This document shows positions 34,479 through 41,853 of a stretch of 64,000 nucleotides of DNA, in pieces. How positions within the stretch are numbered: position 1 is the first letter of the stretch; the number at the start of each line of letters is the position of its first letter. The notes beneath the pieces are model-generated. The model was not told the DNA's origin. It did no database searches and was given only the letters and a program-made list of their open reading frames with translations. Both the position numbers and the translations under genes were made by a program. The stretch lies in NCBI RefSeq assembly GCF_030398385.1, contig NZ_JAOAOQ010000003.1, forward strand, positions 167,456-231,455, in the 5' to 3' direction. This DNA comes from Aquibium sp. ELW1220 (lineage in GTDB: Bacteria > Pseudomonadota > Alphaproteobacteria > Rhizobiales > Rhizobiaceae).

Positions 34479-35204
34479 TTACCTTGTGATTACACGCATG
34501 ATCGCCTTCGCTTCGTCCTTCCGAAGCGTGTCGAACCATGCTGCAAAGTCGGCGAAATCGTCGCTAAGCGACTCCTTCAAACGCTCGACGCGCTTCCATG
34601 CAGTAGCAACACGAATGGGCGCATCAGGCCCCCACTCGTCCAACAATTCGCGCCCGGCATCGGAGCTTCCGAACCGCTTAAGTCCCGCACCGTCTACAGG
34701 CTCGACGTAGGCGGGCGCGCCGGTAGCCAACTCGTCATAAACGGCAAACCGAACGTGTTCGGCCATGTCAGCGTCGAAGCGGTGCATGAAGTATTTCTGT
34801 TCCCGATCTCCACCGACTGCCCTCACGATCGAGAACGCGACATTCTGCACGCCTTCGAAGATCGGCTTGAAGCCGTGGCGTTCCCATTGCGCGACCAGCC
34901 ATCTGCCATCAGGCGTTGAAGCAAGTTCGCGGCGCCCGTCCTGCCAATCCATTGCCGACAGCGACCATTTGGACGGATCAGCCTCGACAACATCAGCCTC
35001 GATCAACTGGCGCAATTCCTTGTCCAGGTTCTCTCGCTCGTATCGATCGAAGTCCGTCCGCATGACGTGCTCGATGTACTCGCGCCGGCCGGCAGAAGCA
35101 GCGGGAGAGGCAAACCCACCATCTCCACCGGCCGGCGTGTATCCGGTCGCAGGCCCACCAGCCGCCGCGCCCGAATCCTCGTATTTCGTAAGGTCATTCG
35201 CCAT
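34479..35204 (-). CDS. Phage-like protein, unknown function
   Basis: A 241-residue soluble protein. It has a Gly/Ala/Pro-rich N-terminus (GAAAGGPATGYTPAGGDGGF) and then a helical, acidic body with many Trp and Asp residues. Its stop is 6 bp before the start of the lysozyme-domain gene, so the two products probably work together, for example as virion or ejection components. No catalytic motif or named domain is seen. Confidence 0.65.
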   Translation of the reverse strand: MANDLTKYEDSGAAAGGPATGYTPAGGDGGFASPAASAGRREYIEHVMRTDFDRYERENLDKELRQLIEADVVEADPSKWSLSAMDWQDGRRELASTPDGRWLVAQWERHGFKPIFEGVQNVAFSIVRAVGGDREQKYFMHRFDADMAEHVRFAVYDELATGAPAYVEPVDGAGLKRFGSSDAGRELLDEWGPDAPIRVATAWKRVERLKESLSDDFADFAAWFDTLRKDEAKAIMRVITR

Positions 35205-35208
35205 GCGA

Positions 35209-35640
35209 TCAGACCTTCTGGGGATAGATGTTTCGCAGATCGCGTTCCGCTATCGCGGCGCTGTGAACCGGAGCCGTCATCCGGTGACCATCGGACTTTC
35301 TCTCGACCACGTAGCCGGAACCCATCCACGCGACGCGGTAATTCTCGTCCTGAAACAGGGAGTCGAAACGCTCGGAAAAAACCGTCAGGCGCGGCTTGGC
35401 GAGAACTGCACGGGACTTGTCCGCATCGGTCACGAACGCCTCCGCAACCCACCCTTCATCGAAGGCGACGATGTACAGCCGGTCATGCTTTCGAAGCGCG
35501 TTCGCCGACTTCTGGACCTTGGCCCATATGGTCGGCTCCTTCAGGTGATCGGCGACGGCATCGACCGGAAGCCGAACCATGAACGACCGCCATGCAAAAC
35601 CAGCGTCATTCATCACGATGTTGCGGGGATCAATTTCCAT
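35209..35640 (-). CDS. Phage-like hypothetical protein
   Basis: A 143-residue protein, MEIDPRNIVMNDAGFAWRSF..., of mixed alpha/beta character, with HDRLYIVAFDEGWVAEAFVTDADKSR in the middle. It overlaps the preceding gene by 11 bases and ends 4 bp before the next start, so it is firmly inside the operon. I recognise no domain. Small virion or head-completion proteins often look like this, but that is only a positional guess. Confidence 0.62.
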   Translation of the reverse strand: MEIDPRNIVMNDAGFAWRSFMVRLPVDAVADHLKEPTIWAKVQKSANALRKHDRLYIVAFDEGWVAEAFVTDADKSRAVLAKPRLTVFSERFDSLFQDENYRVAWMGSGYVVERKSDGHRMTAPVHSAAIAERDLRNIYPQKV

Positions 35641-36247
35641 TGGGCATGTCCTCAGATTTGGGGGGAAGGTAGGGAGCCATCAAAGCGGCCTCAGCGTCGC
35701 GCCAAGGGCCCATCTCGTGCGGCAGGGGCGAATGGAACTCGATCGCCCCATAGCGCCAGCCGACGCCCATCAGGGGCTTCAGGACGTGCGACAGGCGGCG
35801 ACTGATGCGGTTGTCATGGTCCAGCATCGGCATGGCCCGTGGCAGGTCCAGCGTCACGCCTAGCTTGTGGATAGCGCCGGCACAGAAGCGGGCTTCCTCC
35901 AAGGCGCGGCACAGGTCATGCGCGGCCCGTTCCGCGACGTCGATAGCGTCAAGGCGCTGCTGTTCGAAGGCGAGCATCTGTGACCGCTGTTCGGCCCGTA
36001 GCGCGGCAGCAGCACCGGCACGCGCAGCCTGCTCACGGCGCGAGGCTTCACCTTCGGCAGCGTCAAGGCTTTCGAGTTCGGCGCGTAGCCGGTCAATCGG
36101 CTTGCGGTCATACTTGCCGCCATCGAGCACGGCAGCGCCTTCGTCGTGGCGCAACTCATCGAGGCGGGCGAGGATGGTGCGACGGCGTTCCATGAAGTCG
36201 TGGACGGCAGGCGCGGCGGCTGTGGTGGCAATCTGATCAACGTCCAT
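35630..36247 (-). CDS. Coiled-coil phage-like protein
   Basis: A 205-residue protein. Residues about 15-130 are one long, charged helical stretch (RRRTILARLDELRHDEG, DRLRAELESLDAAEGEASRREQ, AEQRSQMLAFEQQRLDAI) predicted to form a coiled coil. A more globular C-terminus follows (VGWRYGAIEFHSPLPHEMGPW). The ATG at 36247 overlaps the upstream gene by 11 bases. Scaffold-like or DNA-packaging helper roles are possible; no family is recognised. Confidence 0.62.
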   Translation of the reverse strand: MDVDQIATTAAAPAVHDFMERRRTILARLDELRHDEGAAVLDGGKYDRKPIDRLRAELESLDAAEGEASRREQAARAGAAAALRAEQRSQMLAFEQQRLDAIDVAERAAHDLCRALEEARFCAGAIHKLGVTLDLPRAMPMLDHDNRISRRLSHVLKPLMGVGWRYGAIEFHSPLPHEMGPWRDAEAALMAPYLPPKSEDMPNGN

Positions 36248-36842
36248 CGGGGATGTCCTTCGTATCGATCGAGGCGCGGCCGATAGAGGCGGCGAACTCA
36301 GCCAGGGCGGGCGCAACCTTCGCATTCGTGGCAACCGCATGGGCGATGCCGAACGCGAGCATGCGGGCGAGTTGCTTGCCCTCATGGCTCATGGTGCTGA
36401 CGCCACCGGAAGTGATGCGGGTAAGGCGAACGCCCTCGCCTTCGAAGGTGAAGGGGTCGGGGTCGCGAGGGGCGAGCTTGCCGTTGCGCGACAGGCCAAG
36501 GGATTCAAGCAGGCGGCGCAGGCTGTTGCAGGCAGTCTGGTAATCTTTCAGGTCGTCGGCAGAAGGGCCGCGAGTGTCGCCGTTCTCGGAGAAGGACGCT
36601 TCGGCCCGCTCGATCTCGACCGTCAACGCGCTGGCCCGCTTCAGAAGGCTAAGCTGCGATGCCGACAAGCCTTCGATGCCGCCCAGGTCTTCGGCGTAGG
36701 ACTCGCACAGGTCACGATAGCGGCGGCCCCATTTGGTGCGACCGTCCAAGCCTTCGGCGAACTTGTTGCCGTTGGACACGCGAGAACGCGCAACGCGCTT
36801 TGAGGCGGTATCTGGCGAGACGTCGTCCATATCTTCGGCCAT
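36237..36842 (-). CDS. Phage packaging-associated protein (terminase-small-subunit-like context)
   Basis: A 201-residue protein. The segment RVSNGNKFAEGLDGRTKWGRRYRDLCESYAEDLGG and the later YQTACNSLRRLLESLGL resemble a family I recall from alphaproteobacterial prophages, usually coded just before the large terminase. Here no large terminase follows. The C-terminal half (about 125-201) is unrecognised. It is the first gene of the phage-like operon; repeats of the GTGGTATCA type lie 19-40 bp upstream of its start. Confidence 0.55.
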   Translation of the reverse strand: MAEDMDDVSPDTASKRVARSRVSNGNKFAEGLDGRTKWGRRYRDLCESYAEDLGGIEGLSASQLSLLKRASALTVEIERAEASFSENGDTRGPSADDLKDYQTACNSLRRLLESLGLSRNGKLAPRDPDPFTFEGEGVRLTRITSGGVSTMSHEGKQLARMLAFGIAHAVATNAKVAPALAEFAASIGRASIDTKDIPDGR

Positions 36843-36860
36843 TTCGAACGCCCTTATTTG

Positions 36861-36910
36861 ACTGATACAACACTGATACCACGAGATCGCCTGCAAGTCA
36901 CTGATTTCAC
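36861..36910. promoter_or_regulatory. Operator-like repeats before the phage-like operon
   Basis: ACTGATACAAC (36861-36871) and ACTGATACCAC (36872-36882) are adjacent 11-bp direct repeats, with a weaker third copy ACTGATTTCAC at 36900-36910. On the minus strand the second reads GTGGTATCAGT and shares GTGGTATCA with the site at the start of the ribbon-helix-helix gene. The position, 19-40 bp upstream of the first gene of the operon, fits repression of its promoter. Confidence 0.55.
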
Positions 36911-37097
36911 TTGTTCGCTGGCGTTCAAGAGGCTCATGTTTCCGCCTTTAATAGGCGCAAACGTTCAAATCAGGCACGGAATGCGCCCTCAGCGAGCGGC
37001 TAGGACGTGTGCGGCGAGCCGCGAAGAAAAATCTCGACCGGGTGGACGGATGAAGGACCCTTTTTCCACCCCTGTCCGGATGCTTTCCTGTCCTGCC

Positions 37098-37134
37098 AAC
37101 GCTCGCGCCCATCCTCAAAGAGGGCGCGGAGCGT
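37098..37134. other. Strong GC-rich hairpin beside the iterons
   Basis: ACGCTCGCGCCC pairs with GGGCGCGGAGCGT around an 11-nt loop, with one bulged base; CCTG/ACAGG sequences outside could extend it. It lies 29 bp from the iteron array. It may end transcription from the RepA-like operon or act as a priming structure in the origin. Confidence 0.5.
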
Positions 37135-37162
37135 ACAGGGGTATGGGGAGTGTGAATGCAGA

Positions 37163-37249
37163 CCGAGATAACCCGAGTGAATGCCGATTGAACGGCGAGA
37201 TAAGCCCCGACTGAAAACCGAGTTAATGGGCGAGTGAAGACCGAGTGAA
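37163..37249. repeat. Iteron array, eight 9-bp units in helical phase
   Basis: Units start at 37163, 37173, 37184, 37195, 37207, 37218, 37230 and 37241: CCGAGATAA, CCGAGTGAA, CCGATTGAA, GCGAGATAA, CCGACTGAA, CCGAGTTAA, GCGAGTGAA, CCGAGTGAA. The spacing of 10-12 bp puts every unit on the same face of the helix. The array begins 6 bp past the stop codon of the RepA-like ATPase gene. Likely bound by a replication initiator of the element. Confidence 0.75.
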
Positions 37250-37255
37250 GGACCG

Positions 37256-38380
37256 TCATGCTGCTACGATCTTCCGCGTTCGACGGGACGGTGGACCGAC
37301 TTCCACGTTCCTGATCTTCCCTGCCTCGAACATGCGATTCATGGCGTTGATCAGGCTGGCCTTCGACACGCCGCCCGCCCTTCCATCCTTGGCAAACAGC
37401 GCAGGCGCGTAGCCATGTCCTGTTGTCGAAGTGACAGGCCGCCCCTCGCATTCGTACGCAGCGAGCAAATCGAGGAAGATGCGGTCCGCCTTGCTTTCCG
37501 ATGCCATGGCAGAGAAGCTTGATTCCGACGTCGCAGGTTTGAAAACGCCCGCCTGCCACCGGAGACGGATTTCCTCGCCCGTCCTTCCGTAGTTCGACTT
37601 CATCGACTTCAGGACGCGCAAGTCGGGATCGTCCTCGCTACCGTCGCCACTCTTGACGCGCTCGAAATAGAGGCGGCTGCGAACGCTGTTGTTCCATGCC
37701 GTGGAGCCAGACAGGCCCGAGCCACTGGACATGCCCGACAACGAAGGATGTGCGAGCAACAGCACGGTAGAGCCGTACCGCGTGCAGAAACTGCGCAGCA
37801 TCCCGACAAACTGGCGAGCCTGAGCGCGAACGTTCTCGTCGCCGCCATACACGTCGGCCAGGGTATCGATCACGATCAGGTCGGCGTGCCGTTCCGCCAT
37901 ATAGGCGTCAAGGTCAGCCATGAGCGGCGTCCGCTTCATCTGCCCCGCCTTGCCTTCAGGAGCCGCCAGCAAAGCGTCACGGCCCGCCAGCGGCAGGATC
38001 GCGAGAGCAGACAGGTTAGCGAGACTGGTACGCTCATGGTCGGCGATATCGGCAAGTCGGCGATGCAACTCGTCAACGTCGTCCTCGGCCGAGAGGTACA
38101 GGCAGTTTCCTTTCGCTGCTTCCCGTCCCGCCCAATATCCGCCCGTGACGGTAGCCGCTGCTAGTTGGAGCGCGAGCAGCGACTTGCCCGTGCCGCCATC
38201 CCCGCCGAGCAGCGTCACCGTCTTGGCCGGGATCAGCCCGTCGACATGCCAATCCCGCACAGGGACCGGCTTCCCGTCGAAAGATGCGGCGCTGATCACC
38301 GGCAGGGTTGAGCCAGCAGCGTTGTTGCGCTCCTGCCTCGCAATTACCGCCTCAAGCGGTTCGTACTCGACATCAATCAT
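37256..38380 (-). CDS. RepA-like AAA ATPase (replicative helicase type)
   Basis: A 374-residue protein. Walker A is TLLGGDGGTGKSLLALQ (about 57-72), the Walker B region is ADLIVIDTLADVYGGDEN and sensor-like VLLLAHPS follows. This is the AAA_25/RepA fold of plasmid and phage hexameric helicases. The C-terminus (SKASLINAMNRMFEAGKIRNVEVG) looks like a winged helix. ATG 38380 follows GGAGGG and overlaps the upstream gene by four bases. Directly beyond its stop lies the iteron array, so it probably drives replication of the excised element. Confidence 0.82.
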   Translation of the reverse strand: MIDVEYEPLEAVIARQERNNAAGSTLPVISAASFDGKPVPVRDWHVDGLIPAKTVTLLGGDGGTGKSLLALQLAAATVTGGYWAGREAAKGNCLYLSAEDDVDELHRRLADIADHERTSLANLSALAILPLAGRDALLAAPEGKAGQMKRTPLMADLDAYMAERHADLIVIDTLADVYGGDENVRAQARQFVGMLRSFCTRYGSTVLLLAHPSLSGMSSGSGLSGSTAWNNSVRSRLYFERVKSGDGSEDDPDLRVLKSMKSNYGRTGEEIRLRWQAGVFKPATSESSFSAMASESKADRIFLDLLAAYECEGRPVTSTTGHGYAPALFAKDGRAGGVSKASLINAMNRMFEAGKIRNVEVGPPSRRTRKIVAA

Positions 38381-38886
38381 GCCGCCGCCCTCCGTGCTAC
38401 CTTCATCACCATCACGTCGGGACCGATTGGCGGTTTGAAGTGGCGACGGAAGGACACCACCACAGGTTCGGCCAAAGCGACACGGGGAACCGTATGAAAG
38501 CGCGCCCATGCCCGCGACCAGTCGAGAACGACAACGCCGTCCCTGCCCGCTTGTAGCCATTCCAGAGGGTCGGCAAAGACGTTGAGAAAGCAATCGAACG
38601 CGTACGTTTCCGGCAGGTCGATTACCTCTTGCCCGAGAGCGAACGCCGCGCCGGTCTCAGTGGCAAGCTTTGTGGTTCCGGCTCGCCAGTAAACGACGTC
38701 GTGTCCTTCGGCGAAGGCAAACCAATCTGCCCCATCTGGATCGTGCAGAAACCGGCCGTTGATCTCGCTGCCCCGCGCAATCCGCATCGGTTCAGGGTTG
38801 ATCATGGCGTCAACCGTGACGCCCTTACTGATGAGCCAATCAAGATGCACCTGCTTGAGGCCTGGGAGGCTGAAAAAGTCCGTCAT
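38377..38886 (-). CDS. Hypothetical protein of the replication module
   Basis: A 169-residue protein, MTDFFSLPGLKQVHLDWLISKG..., with the block FLNVFADPLEWLQAGRDGVVVLDWSRAWARF near the centre and a basic C-terminus. It overlaps the RepA-like gene by four bases (ATGA) and the preceding gene by four bases, so the products are made together. I see no primase or polymerase catalytic motif. A helper role in replication is inferred from coupling only. Confidence 0.6.
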   Translation of the reverse strand: MTDFFSLPGLKQVHLDWLISKGVTVDAMINPEPMRIARGSEINGRFLHDPDGADWFAFAEGHDVVYWRAGTTKLATETGAAFALGQEVIDLPETYAFDCFLNVFADPLEWLQAGRDGVVVLDWSRAWARFHTVPRVALAEPVVVSFRRHFKPPIGPDVMVMKVARRAAA

Positions 38887-39089
38887 GCCGATGCACTCCC
38901 GAAATGGAGTTCAGCGACGACGTGCGCCAGCGGCACCGACATAAGGAACCGACTGCGAAGGCGAGCGGCTTGCAGGGCGCGGACAGGTTCGTTATTGTCC
39001 CGAGCATCGAAGCCGCCAAGCTTGATATCTTTCCGGGAGCCGGTCGTCGCCACAACGGCCGGCTTTCGATTGTCAGGAGGGTGTCGCAT
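38883..39089 (-). CDS. Small basic hypothetical protein
   Basis: A 68-residue protein, MRHPPDNRKPAVVATTGSRK..., rich in Arg and Lys at the N-terminus, with a hydrophobic C-terminal segment (FLMSVPLAHVVAELHFGSA). Start and stop overlap both neighbours (TGATG upstream, ATGA downstream), which supports translation as part of the operon. No family is recognised. Confidence 0.55.
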   Translation of the reverse strand: MRHPPDNRKPAVVATTGSRKDIKLGGFDARDNNEPVRALQAARLRSRFLMSVPLAHVVAELHFGSASA

Positions 39090-39289
39090 CAGCGCGCCCT
39101 CGCATGTCGCAAGTTTGCCGCTCGGATCGCTTCGATTGCTTCCATGGCCGACAAGCCGAACCGCTCGCGCAGCATCGGGACAACCGGCCTGTTGATCTTG
39201 TCGCGGGGATTGAGTGCAAGCCATTCGGCCGCCGCGTCGACCGCAGCAGAATGTTCGTGTTCAGGTGCAGTCAGGGGAAGCACGTCCAT
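39089..39289 (-). CDS. Small helical hypothetical protein
   Basis: A 66-residue protein starting MDVLPLTAPEHEH; GTG 39292 one codon earlier is an alternative. The C-terminal half (PVVPMLRERFGLSAMEAIEAIRAANLRHARAR) looks like a helix-turn-helix or a dimerising helical pair. Its ATG overlaps the stop of the excisionase-like gene by one base. Possibly a DNA-binding partner of that protein. Confidence 0.55.
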   Translation of the reverse strand: MDVLPLTAPEHEHSAAVDAAAEWLALNPRDKINRPVVPMLRERFGLSAMEAIEAIRAANLRHARAR

Positions 39290-39492
39290 CACGCCGCCTC
39301 CATGACCGGAAGCGAAGCAAGGAACGCCTTGAAGTCATCAGCGAGAATGAGAGTACGCCGGCCGCACTTGCGAGCGACAAGACGCCTTTCCTTGATGGCT
39401 TTGTAGATCATAGTGCGCCCTACAGGAGCGAGCGCAGCACATTCATCGATCGAGAACCCGAGGCTGTCCGGAAAGTCTGGATGCTGTTGCAT
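39289..39492 (-). CDS. AlpA/excisionase-like helix-turn-helix protein
   Basis: A 67-residue winged-helix protein. The segment GFSIDECAALAPVGRTMIYKAIKERRLVARKCGRRTLILADDFKAFLASLP has the MerR-like HTH_17 pattern: recognition helix, basic wing, and 'L-x-x-D-L-x-x-F/W-L' end. This is typical of AlpA activators and tyrosine-integrase excisionases. It sits two genes downstream of the integrase on the same strand and may control direction of recombination or transcription of the replication genes. Confidence 0.8.
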   Translation of the reverse strand: MQQHPDFPDSLGFSIDECAALAPVGRTMIYKAIKERRLVARKCGRRTLILADDFKAFLASLPVMEAA

Positions 39493-39560
39493 TGTCTGTC
39501 CCGTGGTTGATGGCGAAAACGCCGTTGTTCACGAGGACAAATTCGGACTACTTCGTTCGG

Positions 39561-40175
39561 CTAAACACTATGGGTTTTCCCGAAAGTATCATGCGTCGCC
39601 TTGGAAATCGCCTGGAGCATGATTTTTGCGCGCTGCTGAACGGCGCCTGGTTGAGCGGTTAGCTGCGCGAGCGTTTTTTGGAAACCCTCGACTTCCTCAT
39701 GTCTTTCCGGTTCGACGCTACCAGTAAGCGCATCCCTCCATCCGGCAATAGAACCCCAGCCTTTTGCGCCGAGTCCAGCGGCCACGCTTGGCGCCAGCGT
39801 GCGAAACACGAACTTTGCCGCCGCCTCGCGCTTGGTCTCGTTCTTCATGAGGTATTCCATCACCGCAGCGACTCGCGCCCGGAGGAGTGCAGCCCGACCA
39901 ACGATCGGCGGGCGACCGCCTTGAGCGGATTCGAGCCACTGAACCTTGTTGCCACGGTCGATCTCCCAAAGTGCCTCGTGCAACCGAGTGAAACCTCGAT
40001 CGAGCCCGGCTGGCATATTGAGCCGGTCCATGAGCCCGATAATCGCGGACAATGACTGATGGGCCAGCATCCGCTTTTGCCAGTCCTCTTCACCGTCACG
40101 AGTGGCCTCGCCGTAGTCGCGCATCATCGCCTCTAGATCGGCTTCAAAATCGCGAAAGGCAGAAAGCTTGCTCAT
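39561..40175 (-). CDS. Hypothetical protein between integrase and excisionase
   Basis: A 204-residue, mostly helical soluble protein. It has an acidic N-terminus (FRDFEADLEAMMRDYGEATRDGEEDW) and a central GGRPPIVGRAALLRARVAAVMEYLM. Its ATG overlaps the integrase stop by one base (TGATG), so it is translated after it. No domain is recognised. A 68-bp gap separates it from the excisionase-like gene. Confidence 0.6.
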   Translation of the reverse strand: MSKLSAFRDFEADLEAMMRDYGEATRDGEEDWQKRMLAHQSLSAIIGLMDRLNMPAGLDRGFTRLHEALWEIDRGNKVQWLESAQGGRPPIVGRAALLRARVAAVMEYLMKNETKREAAAKFVFRTLAPSVAAGLGAKGWGSIAGWRDALTGSVEPERHEEVEGFQKTLAQLTAQPGAVQQRAKIMLQAISKATHDTFGKTHSV

Positions 40176-41533
40176 CAGCGTTGCACCGTGAACTGAACGA
40201 CGTTGCTCGCATCAGGGACCAGCGGTACGATTGCCGTCCGCGCCATTTCCTCCAGACCGGACGTGACCCAGTACGTGTAGTGCCGTTCGATCATGGCCGT
40301 TGACGTGTCATGCAGCGCCGCGACAAGCCGGATAGGAAGGTTGGCCTTGATGCCCTTCACGATGCTGGAATGCCGCAGAGCGTACGGGATAGCATCCGGC
40401 AGGCCCGCCCGCTCGCGAATCGCCTGCCAAGGGCGCACGAGCTCGGCCGCTGACTGCCATGGCCCGCGATCGGCACGGTGCCACTCGATGCCGCCTTTGC
40501 GTTGCTCCCGACGCCACCGCTCTAGAAGACGGTCTTCAGGCTTGCGGCCCGCTACGATGCCCGCCAGCGCCTCGATAACGTCACGGCCGACCGGAACGGT
40601 GATAGCGCCTGACTTGCCGCCCCTGCCCTTCCTGCTCACCGGCACGAGGATACGGCCCGCCGCGATTTGGCAATCCGAGACACGGATACGAGCGACTTGC
40701 GAGAACCGCGCGCCCGTCGCCGCGAGCACGAGCACCAAGCGGAAAAGATCGCCGTCCCAATCCTGCTCTTGATCGATCTCACGTGCAGCACGAAGAAGCC
40801 GGCCGATATCGGCATCCGCGAGGATCTGATTGTCGCGCGCCACCGGCTCGTCATCTTCCGTCGACTCCAGCGCCCGCAAGCCATGCTTGACGATGCCGGG
40901 AAAGGTAGGGTCAAGGCGGTCCCTGTTTGACGCATAGGAGGCGTTGAGGGCGGCTTTCAGATCGTTGATCAGCCGTTGCCGCGTCGTCGCTTTCATCGCG
41001 TCAGGAAGCCCCGCACGCCACGCCAGAAGATCGCCTTCCTTCAGAGAGTGCAGCGGCACGGACGCAATGGCAGCGGCGGGGATATCTTCCTGTTTGCCGC
41101 GCCCAGGCTGGCCCAGGACGTACCGCCCGAGACGCTGGCCGGCGTCAGACCGCTTGTCGCGCCCCGCCCTCTTGCTGTCGCGAGCGTCGCGCGCCGACAC
41201 ATATTCGGTGACAGCCGCCGCCACCGTAAGGACGGGACCGGCCGCCGCCGCCGCCGCGTCCTTCCTCGCCTGCTCGACGAGCGTCCGCGCTTCCTTGACG
41301 GCCGAATGGTAATCGATCGTGCCTTCCTTGATCACGTCGTCGGCCGTGCCGATGCTCGCCTGCTTGTAGCCGACACCCGACCGCCACCGGACAAGCCAGA
41401 CGCCACCGGCCCGTTTTCCCTTGCGATATCCAAGGTGAACTTCAGGGTCCAACCCCTTCCAATGCACGCCAGCCGCAAGCGCCTTCCGGGCGTTCGCCGT
41501 CGTGACCGATGCGTCTTTGAGTGTCTTCGCCAT
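40175..41533 (-). CDS. int: Tyrosine site-specific integrase
   Basis: A 452-residue recombinase. An arm-binding N-terminal region is followed by a core-binding SAM-like domain (VTEYVSARDARDS to about residue 215) and the catalytic domain: first Arg in LAATGARFSQVARI, second block YALRHSSI, and nucleophile Tyr in TAMIERHYTYW. The usual HxxR begins with Tyr instead of His here (YALR), a variant I recall in related rhizobial integrases. It starts 143 bp inside attR and reads inward, heading the operon that includes the excisionase-like and RepA-like genes. Confidence 0.92.
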   Translation of the reverse strand: MAKTLKDASVTTANARKALAAGVHWKGLDPEVHLGYRKGKRAGGVWLVRWRSGVGYKQASIGTADDVIKEGTIDYHSAVKEARTLVEQARKDAAAAAAGPVLTVAAAVTEYVSARDARDSKRAGRDKRSDAGQRLGRYVLGQPGRGKQEDIPAAAIASVPLHSLKEGDLLAWRAGLPDAMKATTRQRLINDLKAALNASYASNRDRLDPTFPGIVKHGLRALESTEDDEPVARDNQILADADIGRLLRAAREIDQEQDWDGDLFRLVLVLAATGARFSQVARIRVSDCQIAAGRILVPVSRKGRGGKSGAITVPVGRDVIEALAGIVAGRKPEDRLLERWRREQRKGGIEWHRADRGPWQSAAELVRPWQAIRERAGLPDAIPYALRHSSIVKGIKANLPIRLVAALHDTSTAMIERHYTYWVTSGLEEMARTAIVPLVPDASNVVQFTVQR

Positions 41534-41675
41534 CTGCCCGCCTCCGAAACCGTCAAATATCAATCAAATATATGCCAGCGAACGCCCGCGCACAAGCACG
41601 AACGCAAAACGCCTTTTCCATTGATTTTATTGAACTTCTGCGAACGAAAGCGATTGATTCACGGATATGTTATCT

Positions 41676-41728
41676 GCCCTTTCACGGCGGAAACACGGGT
41701 TCGATTCCCGTTGGGCGTGCCAGGCAGA
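41676..41728. repeat. attR of the integrated element
   Basis: An exact copy of 29853-29905, comprising the tRNA-Glu sequence from the anticodon loop to CCA plus GGCAGA. The 5' half of a tRNA is missing here, so this is not a second tRNA gene. Beyond it the chromosome resumes with the leader of map. Confidence 0.93.
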
Positions 41729-41853
41729 TCCACCCTCCATCTCATCGGTCTCCTTTGCGTGCGATCTGCGGCCTTGATGCCCGGGCGGATCGATGCCAAA
41801 TCAGGATCGGGCGCCCGCCGCTCCCGCCACCGATCGCCAATGGAAGCCGCCAG

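Larger units (their letters stand above)
36843..37255. other. Candidate replication origin and operon promoter region
   Basis: This 413-bp stretch without a gene holds, from left to right: operator-like repeats before the phage-like operon (36861-36910), a small stem CGCCT/AGGCG (36943-36957), a 7-bp stem GGGTGGA/TCCACCC near 37045-37077, a strong hairpin (37098-37134) and the iteron array (37163-37249). It ends at the stop of the RepA-like gene. A Rep-type ATPase gene beside phased iterons is the usual form of an origin in plasmids and phage satellites. Confidence 0.55.
29853..41728. mobile_element. Integrated element at tRNA-Glu, candidate phage satellite or mini-prophage
   Basis: The region is bounded by a perfect 53-bp direct repeat of the tRNA-Glu 3' half plus 9 bp of flank; one unit is 11,823 bp. 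It encodes a tyrosine integrase at the right end, an excisionase-like HTH protein, a RepA-like ATPase beside an iteron array, a ribbon-helix-helix regulator and a phage-like operon with a lysozyme-domain virion protein. No portal, major capsid, large terminase or tail genes are seen, so it could not make its own particles. Codon third positions are visibly less GC-rich than in the flanks. It separates tRNA-Glu from map. Confidence 0.88.

Noticed and set aside
37163-37249. Possible CRISPR array
   Set aside because: Units are 9 bp with 1-3 bp between them, with no unique spacers and no cas genes; an iteron array fits better.
41676-41728. Apparent second tRNA-Glu
   Set aside because: Only the 3' half from the anticodon loop onward is present; the acceptor 5' arm and D-arm are missing. 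It is the right attachment site.
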